Shown here piece after piece: positions 51,504 to 60,387 of a stretch of DNA of 64,000 bases. Position numbers and translations under genes: made by a program. Within the stretch, counting starts at the first letter, position 1; each line of letters opens with the position of its first letter. The DNA is from Lachnospiraceae bacterium (lineage in GTDB: Bacteria; Bacillota; Clostridia; Lachnospirales; Lachnospiraceae). Below the pieces are notes generated by a model. It made no database searches and had not been told where the DNA came from. It saw only the letters and a list, made by a program, of their open reading frames with translations. The DNA lies in contig JAFRYA010000026.1 of assembly GCA_017441295.1 (NCBI GenBank), positions 79,453 to 143,452 of the forward strand, read 5' to 3'.

Positions 51504-52979
51504 ATGAAAAAATATCAGGCTGATGTCTGCGTTGTTGCAGCAGGTCTTTCAGGACTGGCAGCAAGTATCGCGGCAGCAGAGCAGGGACTTAAAGTTGTTA
51601 CATTGGAGAAGAATAAGGTTACCGGCGGCGCAGCCAGCATGGGTATGGGCCCTCTTGCGGTAGGATCAAGGCTTCAGAGAATGAAGGGTGTAAACCTTAC
51701 AGCTGATGAAGCCTTCCTGAAACATATGCATTATGCTCACTGGATGGCAGATGCAAGATTAGTTTATGATTATTACAGAAAAACAGGCGATACAATTGAT
51801 TGGCTTGAAGATATGGGAATCGAAGTTATCTTCACAGGAGGAACACTTTACACACCTACCCGTATGAGAGCATTTGCACAGCCTGAGCAGACAGGACATC
51901 TTATTGCTCCGCCTCCTGGACAGAAACCCGGTCCAAGATGTGCAGCTACAATGACAAGAAAAATGACAGAGCGTATGCAGGAACTGGGCTGTGAACTGCT
52001 CCTTGAAACACCTGGAAAGAAAGTCATCATGAAGGACGGCAAGGCTGCAGGCGTTATGGGTGTTGATGCAAACGGAGAAGAAGTTGAAGTAGAGTGCAAG
52101 GCTGTTATCCTGGCATGCGGCGGATACGGCGACAATCCTAAGATGATCAAAGAGACCCTGGATTATAACTGGGGCGAGGATCTGTTCAGCTTCCGTATTC
52201 CTGGCAACGTTGGTGACGGACTCCGTATGGCATGGGAGTGCGGCGCAGCTAAGTCCAAGATGATGATGGAACTCATGTATCAGATCCCTGATAACCTGAA
52301 CCATTTCGATCTGGAAGGCGCATTCCGTCAGCCGCTTCTCTGGGTAAACAAACTCGGCGAGAGATTTGTTCCTGAGGACTGCATCGGAAATACAGCTACA
52401 ATGGGTAACTGTATCCTTAATCAGCCGGGCAGAACCTGCTTCACTATCATGGATTCAGACACTCTTAAGTACTACAAGAAGAAAGGTGTTGACTTCCCTG
52501 GTGTTCAGGGTGAGGAAGTATTCGATCACTTTGACGAGGCTGCTGAAGCTGCTAAAGAAGAAGGCTACAAATATTACTTCGAAGCAGATACCATTGAGGA
52601 ACTCTGCGAGAAGACAGGCATCAAGCTTAAAGGTCTCCAGGAGACTCTGGAAGAGTACAACGCAGACTGCGATCTCGGCAGAGATACAGTATTCAACAAG
52701 GACTACCACTTCATGCGTCCTGTACGTAAAGGACCTTTCTATGCACTTCAGTCATTCATCGGTGCATACGGCACACTGGGCGGCGTAAAGGTCGACAGAA
52801 AGTTCAGAGCCATCAACGAAGATTGGGAGCCGATCCCTGGCCTTTACAGCGTTGGTACTGACTGCTGCAATATTTATGGCGACACATATCCGTTCGTACT
52901 TCCTGGCAACACCATGGCATTCTGCCTGAATTCAGGACGTATGGCAGGCGAGTATGTAGCTGAGTATATTAACGAGTAA
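51504..52979 (+). CDS. FAD-dependent reductase/dehydrogenase-like flavoprotein 3
   Basis: The third 491-residue paralog, closest to flavoprotein 2 in its first half (AAGLSGLAAS, GMGPLAVGSRLQRMKG). It has its own promoter with the shared motif and is followed after 31 bases by the Fe-S/GltD fusion gene and then the NuoF-like gene, which suggests that those proteins supply its electrons. Catalytic residues cannot be assigned with certainty; the GERFVPEDC segment occupies the place where related reductases carry active-site residues. Substrate unknown. Confidence 0.85.
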   Translation: MKKYQADVCVVAAGLSGLAASIAAAEQGLKVVTLEKNKVTGGAASMGMGPLAVGSRLQRMKGVNLTADEAFLKHMHYAHWMADARLVYDYYRKTGDTIDWLEDMGIEVIFTGGTLYTPTRMRAFAQPEQTGHLIAPPPGQKPGPRCAATMTRKMTERMQELGCELLLETPGKKVIMKDGKAAGVMGVDANGEEVEVECKAVILACGGYGDNPKMIKETLDYNWGEDLFSFRIPGNVGDGLRMAWECGAAKSKMMMELMYQIPDNLNHFDLEGAFRQPLLWVNKLGERFVPEDCIGNTATMGNCILNQPGRTCFTIMDSDTLKYYKKKGVDFPGVQGEEVFDHFDEAAEAAKEEGYKYYFEADTIEELCEKTGIKLKGLQETLEEYNADCDLGRDTVFNKDYHFMRPVRKGPFYALQSFIGAYGTLGGVKVDRKFRAINEDWEPIPGLYSVGTDCCNIYGDTYPFVLPGNTMAFCLNSGRMAGEYVAEYINE

Positions 52980-53010
52980 ATTATTAGTTTTAGGTATAGG
53001 AGGAACTATT

Positions 53011-55119
53011 ATGCAAATCATAATAGACAACATTTCGGTTGAATGTCAGGAAGGGGAGTCAATACTTGAAGTTGCACTGCGCAACAACATTTATATCCCT
53101 CATCTTTGCAAACATCCGGATCTCGAGGCCAGCGGCGGCTGCCGTCTGTGCTCGGTTGAAATTGAAGGCGAGGAATTCCCAAAGCCTGCATGCTCAACAT
53201 ATGTTAAAGAAGGTATGAAGATTACCGTACGCGGACCTAAGGCTGATGAAACGCGTAAGATGGCTATGGAGCTCATCCTCGCAGGACATCCGTCAGAATG
53301 TACAGGCTGTCCGAAGTACGGCAAATGCGAACTTCAGTCAATGTATCAGTTCCTTGGCGCTTCACCGGAGCATTGGCACAAGACATCCAAGCCGGTGCCT
53401 GACAACAAGGACAATCCGCTGATCATGCACCTGATGATCCGCTGCGTACGCTGCGGAAGATGCGTTCATGCATGCCGTGACATGCGTGGAGTTAAGGTTC
53501 TCGACTACCGTCATATCAAGGGCGAGATCCGTATTGGAACAAAAGACGGAGTATCACTTGCAGACGCAGGATGCCGTTTCTGCGGCGCTTGTATCGAGGT
53601 TTGCCCGACAGGCTCCATCATGGATCAGGTTGGACTTATTACAGAAGAAACAACTTATGCTGACGCTGTTGTTCCTTGCCGCGCTACATGTCCTGCACAT
53701 ATCAGCATTCCTGAGTATATCCGTGCGGTTAAAGAGGGGGACTGCGACACCGCAGTAGGAATCATCCGTGAGAAGGTTCCATTCCCGCACGCTCTCGGTC
53801 TGGTATGCAATAACCGCTGCGAAGAGAAATGTAAGAGAGGCGATCTGAATGATCCTCTGTCAATCAGAAACCTTAAGAGATTCGCTGCAGAGAATGACAA
53901 GACTCAGAGCTGGAAAGAAAAATACACAGCATGCGCACCTGACACAGGCAAGAAGGTTGCCATTATCGGCGGAGGTGCCTGCGGACTGACAGCAGGATAC
54001 TACTTAAGAAAGAAAGGCCACGACGTAACTGTATTTGAGGCAAAGAAGATCCCTGGCGGACACATGACCAGCGGTATGCCTGCATACAGAATTCCTACAG
54101 AGGCTGTTCTGGATGAAGTTAAAGTTATCGAAGAGACCGGCGTAAAGATCGTCTGTGACAAGAAAATCGAGAACGCTGCAGAACTCAAGAAAGATTATGA
54201 CGCAGTTCTGGTTGCTATCGGTACATCAGTAGGTAAGAAGCTTATGTATCTGCCTGGCGCTGACCTGCCACAGGTTTATACAGCACTTGACGTACTGCAG
54301 GCACAGAGACTTGGAATCGATTATGATTTCGGCCAGACTGTAAACATCATCGGCGGCGGCAATGTTGCATTTGATGCTGCCGGAACACTTGTCAGAATGG
54401 GCAAGACCGTAAACGTTGTTTGTCTTGAGAAGGACGCTTCACAGGCAACACCTTCAGAGAGAGATGCTGCACTTGAGGAAGGCGCAAATCTGTTTGATTC
54501 ACATTCCAACGAAGCAATCCTCGCAGAGAACGGCAGAGTATGCGGACTTCAGGTTCACAAGATCAACAGCTTCAGCTTTGATCCGGACACAAGAGCACTG
54601 ATCGAGGATGCTATCCCTGACAGTACATATGTAATCCCATGCGATTCAATCGTATTCGCAGCAGGACAGGTTACAGGACTTACCGACGCGTTTGGAATCG
54701 AATTGAACAAGTTTGGATATCCTATCGACCCTGCAACCGGCAAGAGCGAGTACACAACTTCAGTTGAAGGCGTATTCGCAGCAGGCGATGTCATCACAGG
54801 TACCAAGTTCCTGATCGACGCTATCGCAGGCGCTCGTGACGTTGCATCACTTATGGATAAATACTTAGGCGGCGACGGTCAGATCGACGAGCAGCTGGTT
54901 GAAAGAAAAGCTGATCCTCATATCGGAAGAATTGAAGGATTTGCAGGTCTTAAACGTACAGAACTTAAGGAGCGTGACGCTGAGGAGAGAAAGAAAGACT
55001 TCGACGTATCCTCAATCGGATTTACATGTGAAGAGGGACATTGCGAGGCTGAAAGATGTCTGCAGTGCGATCTCAGATTAAATGTTTCCCGTCCACACTT
55101 CTGGTCGGATTTCAAATAA
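53011..55119 (+). CDS. NuoG-like Fe-S / GltD-like NAD(P)H oxidoreductase fusion
   Basis: A 702-residue electron-transfer flavoprotein. Residues 1-75 are a [2Fe-2S] ferredoxin domain (Cys 33, 44, 47, 61). His 93 with Cys 97, 100 and 106 is a NuoG-type cluster site. RCVRCGRCVHAC and CRFCGACIEVCP hold two [4Fe-4S] clusters. From about residue 215 the protein is GltD-like: CPAHISIPEYI, CNNRCEEKCKRGD, FAD loop IIGGGACGLTAG and NAD(P)H loop IIGGGNVAFDAA, ending in a CLQC pair. It should take electrons from NAD(P)H and pass them to the FAD enzymes or to ferredoxin. GGAGG precedes the ATG. Confidence 0.9.
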   Translation: MQIIIDNISVECQEGESILEVALRNNIYIPHLCKHPDLEASGGCRLCSVEIEGEEFPKPACSTYVKEGMKITVRGPKADETRKMAMELILAGHPSECTGCPKYGKCELQSMYQFLGASPEHWHKTSKPVPDNKDNPLIMHLMIRCVRCGRCVHACRDMRGVKVLDYRHIKGEIRIGTKDGVSLADAGCRFCGACIEVCPTGSIMDQVGLITEETTYADAVVPCRATCPAHISIPEYIRAVKEGDCDTAVGIIREKVPFPHALGLVCNNRCEEKCKRGDLNDPLSIRNLKRFAAENDKTQSWKEKYTACAPDTGKKVAIIGGGACGLTAGYYLRKKGHDVTVFEAKKIPGGHMTSGMPAYRIPTEAVLDEVKVIEETGVKIVCDKKIENAAELKKDYDAVLVAIGTSVGKKLMYLPGADLPQVYTALDVLQAQRLGIDYDFGQTVNIIGGGNVAFDAAGTLVRMGKTVNVVCLEKDASQATPSERDAALEEGANLFDSHSNEAILAENGRVCGLQVHKINSFSFDPDTRALIEDAIPDSTYVIPCDSIVFAAGQVTGLTDAFGIELNKFGYPIDPATGKSEYTTSVEGVFAAGDVITGTKFLIDAIAGARDVASLMDKYLGGDGQIDEQLVERKADPHIGRIEGFAGLKRTELKERDAEERKKDFDVSSIGFTCEEGHCEAERCLQCDLRLNVSRPHFWSDFK

Positions 55120-55135
55120 GGAGGTAGGTACAAAC

Positions 55136-56311
55136 ATGAATTCATTTAATTTGGAAAAGGAACGTTTGGAAGCCTACGCTGCTAAAGAGGGCAAGAAACT
55201 GTTAGTTTGCGAAGCAGTTCATCCTCTGGGAAAAGAAAGCGTCTGGATAGACGCTGCCAAGGATCTGATCGATTCCGTAGAGATTGTTAGAGAAAAAATC
55301 GGAGCAGAGAAGGCACTCGTTCTCTGCAAAGGCGATGGCAAAGCATTTGAAGACGCAGCTGCCGGCAAGGCAATTGAAGTCAAAACTGCTGATGACGTTG
55401 AATACGGCATGCCTTTCATGGCTCCTACAGCTGTAGGCCGTTACCTGAATGGTGAGCAGGGTTATCCATGCCTGGACAAGCCGATCTGCACACCTGACGG
55501 CGAGCTGGTATGCGCATTCCTTCCGTCAGCCATCATACGTCTGAGCGGAAAGCTCCCTGAGACCAGAGAGTTCTTCGTAAATGACACCAACAAAGTAACT
55601 GTTAAGCAGGGACAGACCTGGGCAGAAGTTGCTGCAGCAGGCGGCGTTGCAGAGGCCAGAGGCGTTATCGCCGGATTCCCTGATTTCGATGTATTTGGTG
55701 AAGACGAGCTGGCACAGAGCTTCGACATCTGGTCACTCGAAGGTGATGAAATCGAAGCGTTCGATGCTAACACCTGTATCACAGATGTAGCCCTGAAGCT
55801 GATCACACAGTGCAATGACCAGACATGCGGCAGATGTATCTTCTGTCGTGAAGGCACACTCCAGATCAAGCTGACCATCCAGGATATCCAGAATGGCAAG
55901 GCCAATATGGAGAGCTACAACCTGGCAGTTAATCTGGCTAAGCAGATGGTTCATCAGACACTGTGCGGCGTTGGAACACAGGCAGGCAAACTGTTCCTTG
56001 AACTGGCTGACAAGTTCGGCAAAGAACTTGAAGACCATATTACATCCAAGGACTGCAAGGCTTTGTCATGCAAGAAGTACATTACATATCATGTTCTTCA
56101 GAACCTGTGTACAGGCTGCGGCAAGTGCGTTGACGCTTGTGATGAGGATGCTATCGATGGCAAGCCGAGATTCATCCATGTAATCAGCAAGATCGACTGC
56201 ACCAAGTGCGGTAACTGCGTAAGCGCATGTCCTGAGGGAGCAATCGTCAAGGCCGGCAAGATCAAACCGCCTGGACCAATGCGCCCGATCCCATGCAGAC
56301 GCAAAGACTGA
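55136..56311 (+). CDS. NuoF-like Fe-S protein lacking the NADH/FMN site
   Basis: A 391-residue protein related to the 51-kDa (NuoF/HymB/HydB) subunit. The SLBB-like part (DTNKVTVKQGQTWAEVAAAGG) and the [4Fe-4S] motif CGRCIFCREGTLQI are present, followed by two ferredoxin-type clusters (CTGCGKCVDAC and CTKCGNCVSAC). The usual FMN and NADH glycine motifs (GRGGAGFPTG, NADEGEPG) are missing, and the N-terminal 180 residues are short and unlike them. It is therefore probably an Fe-S relay rather than an NADH dehydrogenase. ATG 55136 follows AAGGAGGT at 55118; it is coupled to the upstream fusion gene. Confidence 0.85.
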   Translation: MNSFNLEKERLEAYAAKEGKKLLVCEAVHPLGKESVWIDAAKDLIDSVEIVREKIGAEKALVLCKGDGKAFEDAAAGKAIEVKTADDVEYGMPFMAPTAVGRYLNGEQGYPCLDKPICTPDGELVCAFLPSAIIRLSGKLPETREFFVNDTNKVTVKQGQTWAEVAAAGGVAEARGVIAGFPDFDVFGEDELAQSFDIWSLEGDEIEAFDANTCITDVALKLITQCNDQTCGRCIFCREGTLQIKLTIQDIQNGKANMESYNLAVNLAKQMVHQTLCGVGTQAGKLFLELADKFGKELEDHITSKDCKALSCKKYITYHVLQNLCTGCGKCVDACDEDAIDGKPRFIHVISKIDCTKCGNCVSACPEGAIVKAGKIKPPGPMRPIPCRRKD

Positions 56312-56340
56312 TAAGCTATTAAATAGTTTATACACTTTTG

Positions 56341-56372
56341 GGAAGCCGGCAGAGTCAGCTTTGCCGGCTTCC
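56341..56372 (+). other. Strong hairpin without U-run after the NuoF-like gene
   Basis: Perfect 11-bp arms GGAAGCCGGCA / TGCCGGCTTCC around a 10-base loop, 30 bases beyond the stop. No T-tract follows, so it may protect the mRNA end or be processed rather than terminate; the MFS gene begins 45 bases on. Confidence 0.7.
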
Positions 56373-56416
56373 ATATGAGACTTAAGATACACGACTTAAA
56401 AGGGAGGAGACAGGCT

Positions 56417-57703
56417 TTGGAAAAGACTAAAACACCGGTCAGAGCCATACTTATTGTTATCGGATGCTTTCTCATGAACGTATTCATCCTGGGCATGATG
56501 GGAGCAACAAAATCACAGTTTATTGTATACATCAGTGAAGATATGGGCTGGGCCAACAGCTTCCTGACTCTTTGCATGAGTATATCAAGTTTTCTTATCT
56601 CAGTTGTTGCTTTAGTGTTCAACTATATCCGAAAGGTTATTAAAAGCCTCAGGATGATAGTTATAACCGGTATTTTGATCTACACTGTAGCGTATGTATT
56701 TTCGGCCTGGTTCCCATGCAAGTTTACACTCGTTATGTGGGCCATCCTTTGCGGCATCGGACATGCATTCCTGACTGATATACCTATCGCAATCTATGTC
56801 AGCAACTGGTTCCCGCCAAAGAGGCAGGGCAGCATCCTGGGCATTATCTTTACTGGTTCAGGTGTTGGCGGAATGATCTTCAATCCTATTATTTCGGCAC
56901 TTGTTTCCAGCACAGGCTGGAGAATGACATTCATAATCATGCTCATTATCTCCATCGTCGGTGTTATGCCGATCATGATCTTCGGTAAAGAAAGACCTGA
57001 TACACCTGTAGCTGAAGGCGAACCTGCACCTCCGAAAGAAGACAAGAAATTTGGTCTGGGAGTCATACTGAAGCTCCCGCACATTATACCGCTGGTACTG
57101 ATCTCGTTCTGTTTCGGATTCAGTCTGGGACCTATCTACATGAATACTGCTCCTATGCTTAAATCAGCAGGTATTGACATGGGTATAGTATCGGTAATCA
57201 TGAGCGCGGTTTACTTCATACTGATCCTCAGCAAGATCGTAGTAGGTATATTAAATGACAAGGTAGGCGTTAAGTTTACCGTAACAATGCAGGCTGCAAC
57301 GGATATAATCGCTTGCATAATCATGCTTATAATCCTGAACGTTTATCCGTCACCGGTACTGGGATTCGCATTCGCGTTCTTCTTCGGTATCGCGTTCAGC
57401 TGGCAGGCCCTGACGCCTCCGGCATCGATCAGGTACATATATGATCCGGTTTATTACTCCAGTGTTATCACGGTCATGGTTTCCATGACACACCTGGGAG
57501 GCGCTGTATCACCGTTCATCGCTTCACTTCTTAAAGAGGCAACCGGATCATACAACATCATATTGATCGCTTATGCGGCGCTGGTTCTGCTGTGCATCAT
57601 CGGATACCACATTATCTTCCACAAGAGAGATAAGGAAGTGGCAGCAGCCAAACTGGCGGAAGGAGCCATAGCGGCAAACGCGGAAGCAAATATTATTGAA
57701 TAA
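56417..57703 (+). CDS. MFS transporter 1
   Basis: About 428 residues with 12 hydrophobic segments. The TPVRAILIVIGCFLMNVFILGMMG start and the loop 2-3/8-9 motifs (GILNDKVGVKF) are those of the oxalate/formate antiporter-like (OFA) and related organic-anion MFS transporters. The start is taken as TTG at 56417, seven bases after GGGAGGAG, matching the TTG start of its neighbour. The central loop is Pro/Glu-rich. It probably imports or exchanges the substrate of the flavoprotein pathway. Confidence 0.88.
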   Translation: MEKTKTPVRAILIVIGCFLMNVFILGMMGATKSQFIVYISEDMGWANSFLTLCMSISSFLISVVALVFNYIRKVIKSLRMIVITGILIYTVAYVFSAWFPCKFTLVMWAILCGIGHAFLTDIPIAIYVSNWFPPKRQGSILGIIFTGSGVGGMIFNPIISALVSSTGWRMTFIIMLIISIVGVMPIMIFGKERPDTPVAEGEPAPPKEDKKFGLGVILKLPHIIPLVLISFCFGFSLGPIYMNTAPMLKSAGIDMGIVSVIMSAVYFILILSKIVVGILNDKVGVKFTVTMQAATDIIACIIMLIILNVYPSPVLGFAFAFFFGIAFSWQALTPPASIRYIYDPVYYSSVITVMVSMTHLGGAVSPFIASLLKEATGSYNIILIAYAALVLLCIIGYHIIFHKRDKEVAAAKLAEGAIAANAEANIIE

Positions 57704-57721
57704 GTTAACGGCATTTTTTAC

Positions 57722-57757
57722 GGGGCTTATCGTATAATATGGTAAGCCCCCTTTATA
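57722..57757 (+). terminator. Intrinsic terminator after MFS transporter 1
   Basis: Ten-base arms (GGGGCTTATC at 57722-57731, GGTAAGCCCC at 57741-57750) with two G-U pairs, then CTTTATATTTTT. Confidence 0.8.
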
Positions 57758-57760
57758 TTT

Positions 57761-57825
57761 TTGATACCGCAGTATTGATTATAGTGTTAAAATATAATCA
57801 GCTCTTTTATACTTTTGGTATCGTA
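57761..57825 (+). promoter_or_regulatory. Inverted repeat flanking the probable promoter of MFS transporter 2
   Basis: GATACC (57763-57768) and GGTATC (57817-57822) flank an AT-rich stretch containing TATAAT (57793-57798). No good -35 is placed for this -10. The symmetry could be a regulator site. Weak. Confidence 0.35.
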
Positions 57826-57879
57826 ATTCTGGTAATAAGTGTTAGAATAAAATAACCAATCAGTAAAGGAGAAATTATT

Positions 57880-59178
57880 TTGGAAGGTACACAGAAAACA
57901 CCGGTAAGAGCCATCCTGATCGCAGTTGGCTGCTTTCTGATGAATGTTTTTATTCTTGGTATGCTGGGAGCTACCAAGTCCCAATTTATTGTGTACATCA
58001 GTGAAGACATGGGCTGGCAGAACAGTTTCTTTACTCTCTGCATCAGTATTTCCAGCTTCATCATCTCAGTTATCAGCTTCGTTTTTGTGTATGTACGCAA
58101 AGTGCTTAAGAGCCTCAGACTGGTTCTTATCACAGGTATTGTGCTTTATATTATTGCTTATCTGCTCGCAGCGCTTGCGCCAAGCAAGGTTACCATGGTG
58201 CTTTGGGCAGTAATCACAGGTATAGCTTTTGCCTTCCTGGCAGACATACCTATTTCGATTTTTGTACATAACTGGTTCCCGCCTGACAAGCAGGGCAGGG
58301 CACTGGGACTTATATTTACAGGCTCAGGCGTTGGTGGCATGATTTTCAACCCTATCGTTCAGAGCCTGGTAGCGCATTATGGATGGAGAACTTCATTTAT
58401 TATTATGGTATCTATTGCTGTAGTCGGAGTTCTGCCGATCATAATACTGGGTAAGGAAAGACCTAATGCCCAGTCTGGCGCTAATGCTCAGGTGCAGAAA
58501 GAAGAAGCCGCAAAGGAGCAGAAATTCGGACTTTCTACGGTCCTTAAACTGCCTAACATGATCATTTTCCTGCTTGTAAGCTTCTTCACAGGCTTCAGTA
58601 TGGGACCTATTTACGCGAACATCGCGCCAATGCTCAAATCAGCAGGCATTGAAATGGGTACCGTATCAGTTATCATGAGCGCGGTATATTTCATACTGAT
58701 CCTGAGCAAGATTGTAGTAGGCATATTAAATGACAAGGTCGGAGTCAAGTTCACTGTAACCCTTCAGACCGTAACGGATATCATCGGATGCATCATAATG
58801 CTTATCATCCTGAACGTATATCCGTCACCGGTATTAGGATTCTCGTTCGCGTTCTTCTTCGGAATCGCTTACAGCTGGCAGTCACTGACACCGCCTACGT
58901 CGATCAAATACATGTACGACGCGATCTACTTTTCAAGTGTTGTAACAGTTATGCAGGCCATGACCCATCTGGGCGGCGCTGTTTCACCGTTCGTTGCATC
59001 ACTTCTTAAAGAGGCTACCGGATCATACAACATCATCCTGATTGCCTATGCATCGCTCGTTTTTATCTGTATTTTTGGATATCACTTCCTTTTCCATCGC
59101 ATAGACAAGGAACTCAAAGCCAGAGCGATGGCAGCAGGCGAGATTGCCGCAAATGCAGAGACAAATATACCGGAATGA
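57880..59178 (+). CDS. MFS transporter 2
   Basis: A 432-residue paralog of MFS transporter 1, alike along the full length (TPVRAILIAVGCFLMNVFILG, SGVGGMIFNPI, MSAVYFILILSKIVVGILND, EATGSYNIILIAYASL). The central cytosolic loop differs in sequence. It also begins with TTG, eight bases after AAAGGAG. It has its own upstream region and terminator-separated transcription, so the pair may be regulated differently and move related anions. Confidence 0.88.
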   Translation: MEGTQKTPVRAILIAVGCFLMNVFILGMLGATKSQFIVYISEDMGWQNSFFTLCISISSFIISVISFVFVYVRKVLKSLRLVLITGIVLYIIAYLLAALAPSKVTMVLWAVITGIAFAFLADIPISIFVHNWFPPDKQGRALGLIFTGSGVGGMIFNPIVQSLVAHYGWRTSFIIMVSIAVVGVLPIIILGKERPNAQSGANAQVQKEEAAKEQKFGLSTVLKLPNMIIFLLVSFFTGFSMGPIYANIAPMLKSAGIEMGTVSVIMSAVYFILILSKIVVGILNDKVGVKFTVTLQTVTDIIGCIIMLIILNVYPSPVLGFSFAFFFGIAYSWQSLTPPTSIKYMYDAIYFSSVVTVMQAMTHLGGAVSPFVASLLKEATGSYNIILIAYASLVFICIFGYHFLFHRIDKELKARAMAAGEIAANAETNIPE

Positions 59179-59211
59179 TTGCTTAAATAGTTCTACTTAA
59201 GGAGATTTACC

Positions 59212-59736
59212 ATGGGCTTTTTTGACAAGTTCAAAATGGGAGAAAAAAGATCTGAAGAGACCAACAAGAAGATCAGAAGCTGGTCATTGATCATTATTGC
59301 TGCTGTTCTCATTATTGGATGCTATACATCTTTCAGAAATACTGCCGGCACCAAGAAAGAAGAGGTTATTGGATATTTCAATGAAAACAGAGACATGTTC
59401 GAACTTGTTGCGGCCAGAGGTATGGAGAAAAAGAACGGCATTGGCAAGCTGACATGTGAAGGCTGCAACAGCGTTACCTATTATCTCACTAATCATGAAA
59501 TGGTCCAGTTTACTATGAGCCAGACTAATGGAATCAGCGCATATACAACACATAAGGGCGTATATTACAGCGAAGATGACGTGCCAATGGCTTTCCAGGG
59601 AATTTACCTGTATGAGCTTCATGAAGACGGAGATGGATGGTCGTGGTCTTATGACGGAGGCTGTTCATACAAATATAAAGGCTACACGGAAAAAATAGAC
59701 GATAAATGGTATTATTTTGAAGCCGTGTACAGATAA
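59212..59736 (+). CDS. Membrane-anchored protein of unknown function
   Basis: A 174-residue protein with one hydrophobic helix (residues 25-43, SLIIIAAVLIIGCYTSF) after a charged N-terminal stretch, and an outer or soluble domain of about 125 residues rich in aromatic residues and beta strands (GLTCEGC-like pair, WSWSYDGGCSYKYKGYTEK). No domain is recognised. AAGGAG lies before the ATG. It follows MFS transporter 2 by 33 bases and may be co-transcribed. Confidence 0.7.
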   Translation: MGFFDKFKMGEKRSEETNKKIRSWSLIIIAAVLIIGCYTSFRNTAGTKKEEVIGYFNENRDMFELVAARGMEKKNGIGKLTCEGCNSVTYYLTNHEMVQFTMSQTNGISAYTTHKGVYYSEDDVPMAFQGIYLYELHEDGDGWSWSYDGGCSYKYKGYTEKIDDKWYYFEAVYR

Positions 59737-59791
59737 GGCAATTTGTGAAGAAAATGTGTCCTCACTATTGTACTAAAAGGGAAAAATTGTT

Positions 59792-59811
59792 ATAATTCAC
59801 ATATGAATTAT
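59792..59811. promoter_or_regulatory. Palindrome ATAATTC / GAATTAT
   Basis: Perfect seven-base arms with a six-base centre, 11 bases upstream of the shared motif copy 3. It could be a second regulator site; ATAATTCA also recurs in the leader of flavoprotein 3. Confidence 0.4.
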
Positions 59812-59821
59812 TGTTTAGGCG

Positions 59822-59846
59822 TGTTTTTTGTGCATTTTCAACAAAT
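59822..59846 (+). promoter_or_regulatory. Shared upstream motif, copy 3 (before the VOC gene)
   Basis: TGTTTTTTGTGC (59822-59833), seven bases, ACAAAT. It is 66 bases from the VOC ATG, the same distance as copy 1 has from its gene. The possible -10 (GAATAG near 59851) is weak. Confidence 0.65.
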
Positions 59847-59911
59847 TGTTGAATAGTCACGTATGCATTATTACTACATTAAACCCTTAGGGGAAAAGGA
59901 GGAATGTAACA

Positions 59912-60361
59912 ATGGATAATAACAAACCTTACGGAGAGATTGCTATCCAGCACGTTGGCATCTTTGTTCACAATCTTGAAGAGAGCGCCAAGTGGTATCA
60001 TGACATCTTCGGTTTCGAAATTGTTGAAGCCAGATCAGATGAGAAGAACCCTGGTGTTTTCCCGAAGGCATGGTGGCTGCAGTTAGGTAATTTCTACCTT
60101 GAGATGTACGAAATTATCGACGCTCGTCCATTTGACTACGAGGATTATGAGTTCGCAGTAGGACTTAAACACCTCAACTTCTATGTAGAAGACATTGACA
60201 AGTTCATGGATGACATGTACGCAAGAGACGACATTGAGATCCTTGTTGACAACTTCTACGATGAAGCACACTGCGGCATCCCAGGCGGAGACCGCGCAGT
60301 CTATATGCTGGACAACAGCGGCATGCTCGTTGAGATCTCTAAGGTCTATATGCGCAGCTGA
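59912..60361 (+). CDS. Single-domain VOC (glyoxalase-fold) protein
   Basis: A 149-residue VOC protein. The four metal ligands of the fold appear intact: His in IQHVGIFV, Glu in FYLEMYE, His in LKHLNFYV and Glu in GMLVEISK. It resembles methylmalonyl-CoA epimerase or small lyase/dioxygenase types, but the reaction is unknown. GGAGG precedes the ATG. It is the first gene of an operon with a small beta-rich protein and two flavodoxin-like Cys4 proteins, the same set found at 23.9-29.2 kb. Confidence 0.85.
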   Translation: MDNNKPYGEIAIQHVGIFVHNLEESAKWYHDIFGFEIVEARSDEKNPGVFPKAWWLQLGNFYLEMYEIIDARPFDYEDYEFAVGLKHLNFYVEDIDKFMDDMYARDDIEILVDNFYDEAHCGIPGGDRAVYMLDNSGMLVEISKVYMRS

Positions 60362-60387
60362 TCAATTCGGGAAAGGAGATAACTACA

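Noticed and set aside
48335..52979. Extracellular respiratory reductases (UrdA/Cgr2 type)
   Set aside because: The fold is related, but all three lack a signal peptide, heme-binding CXXCH and FMN-binding domain, so a secreted respiratory role is not supported.
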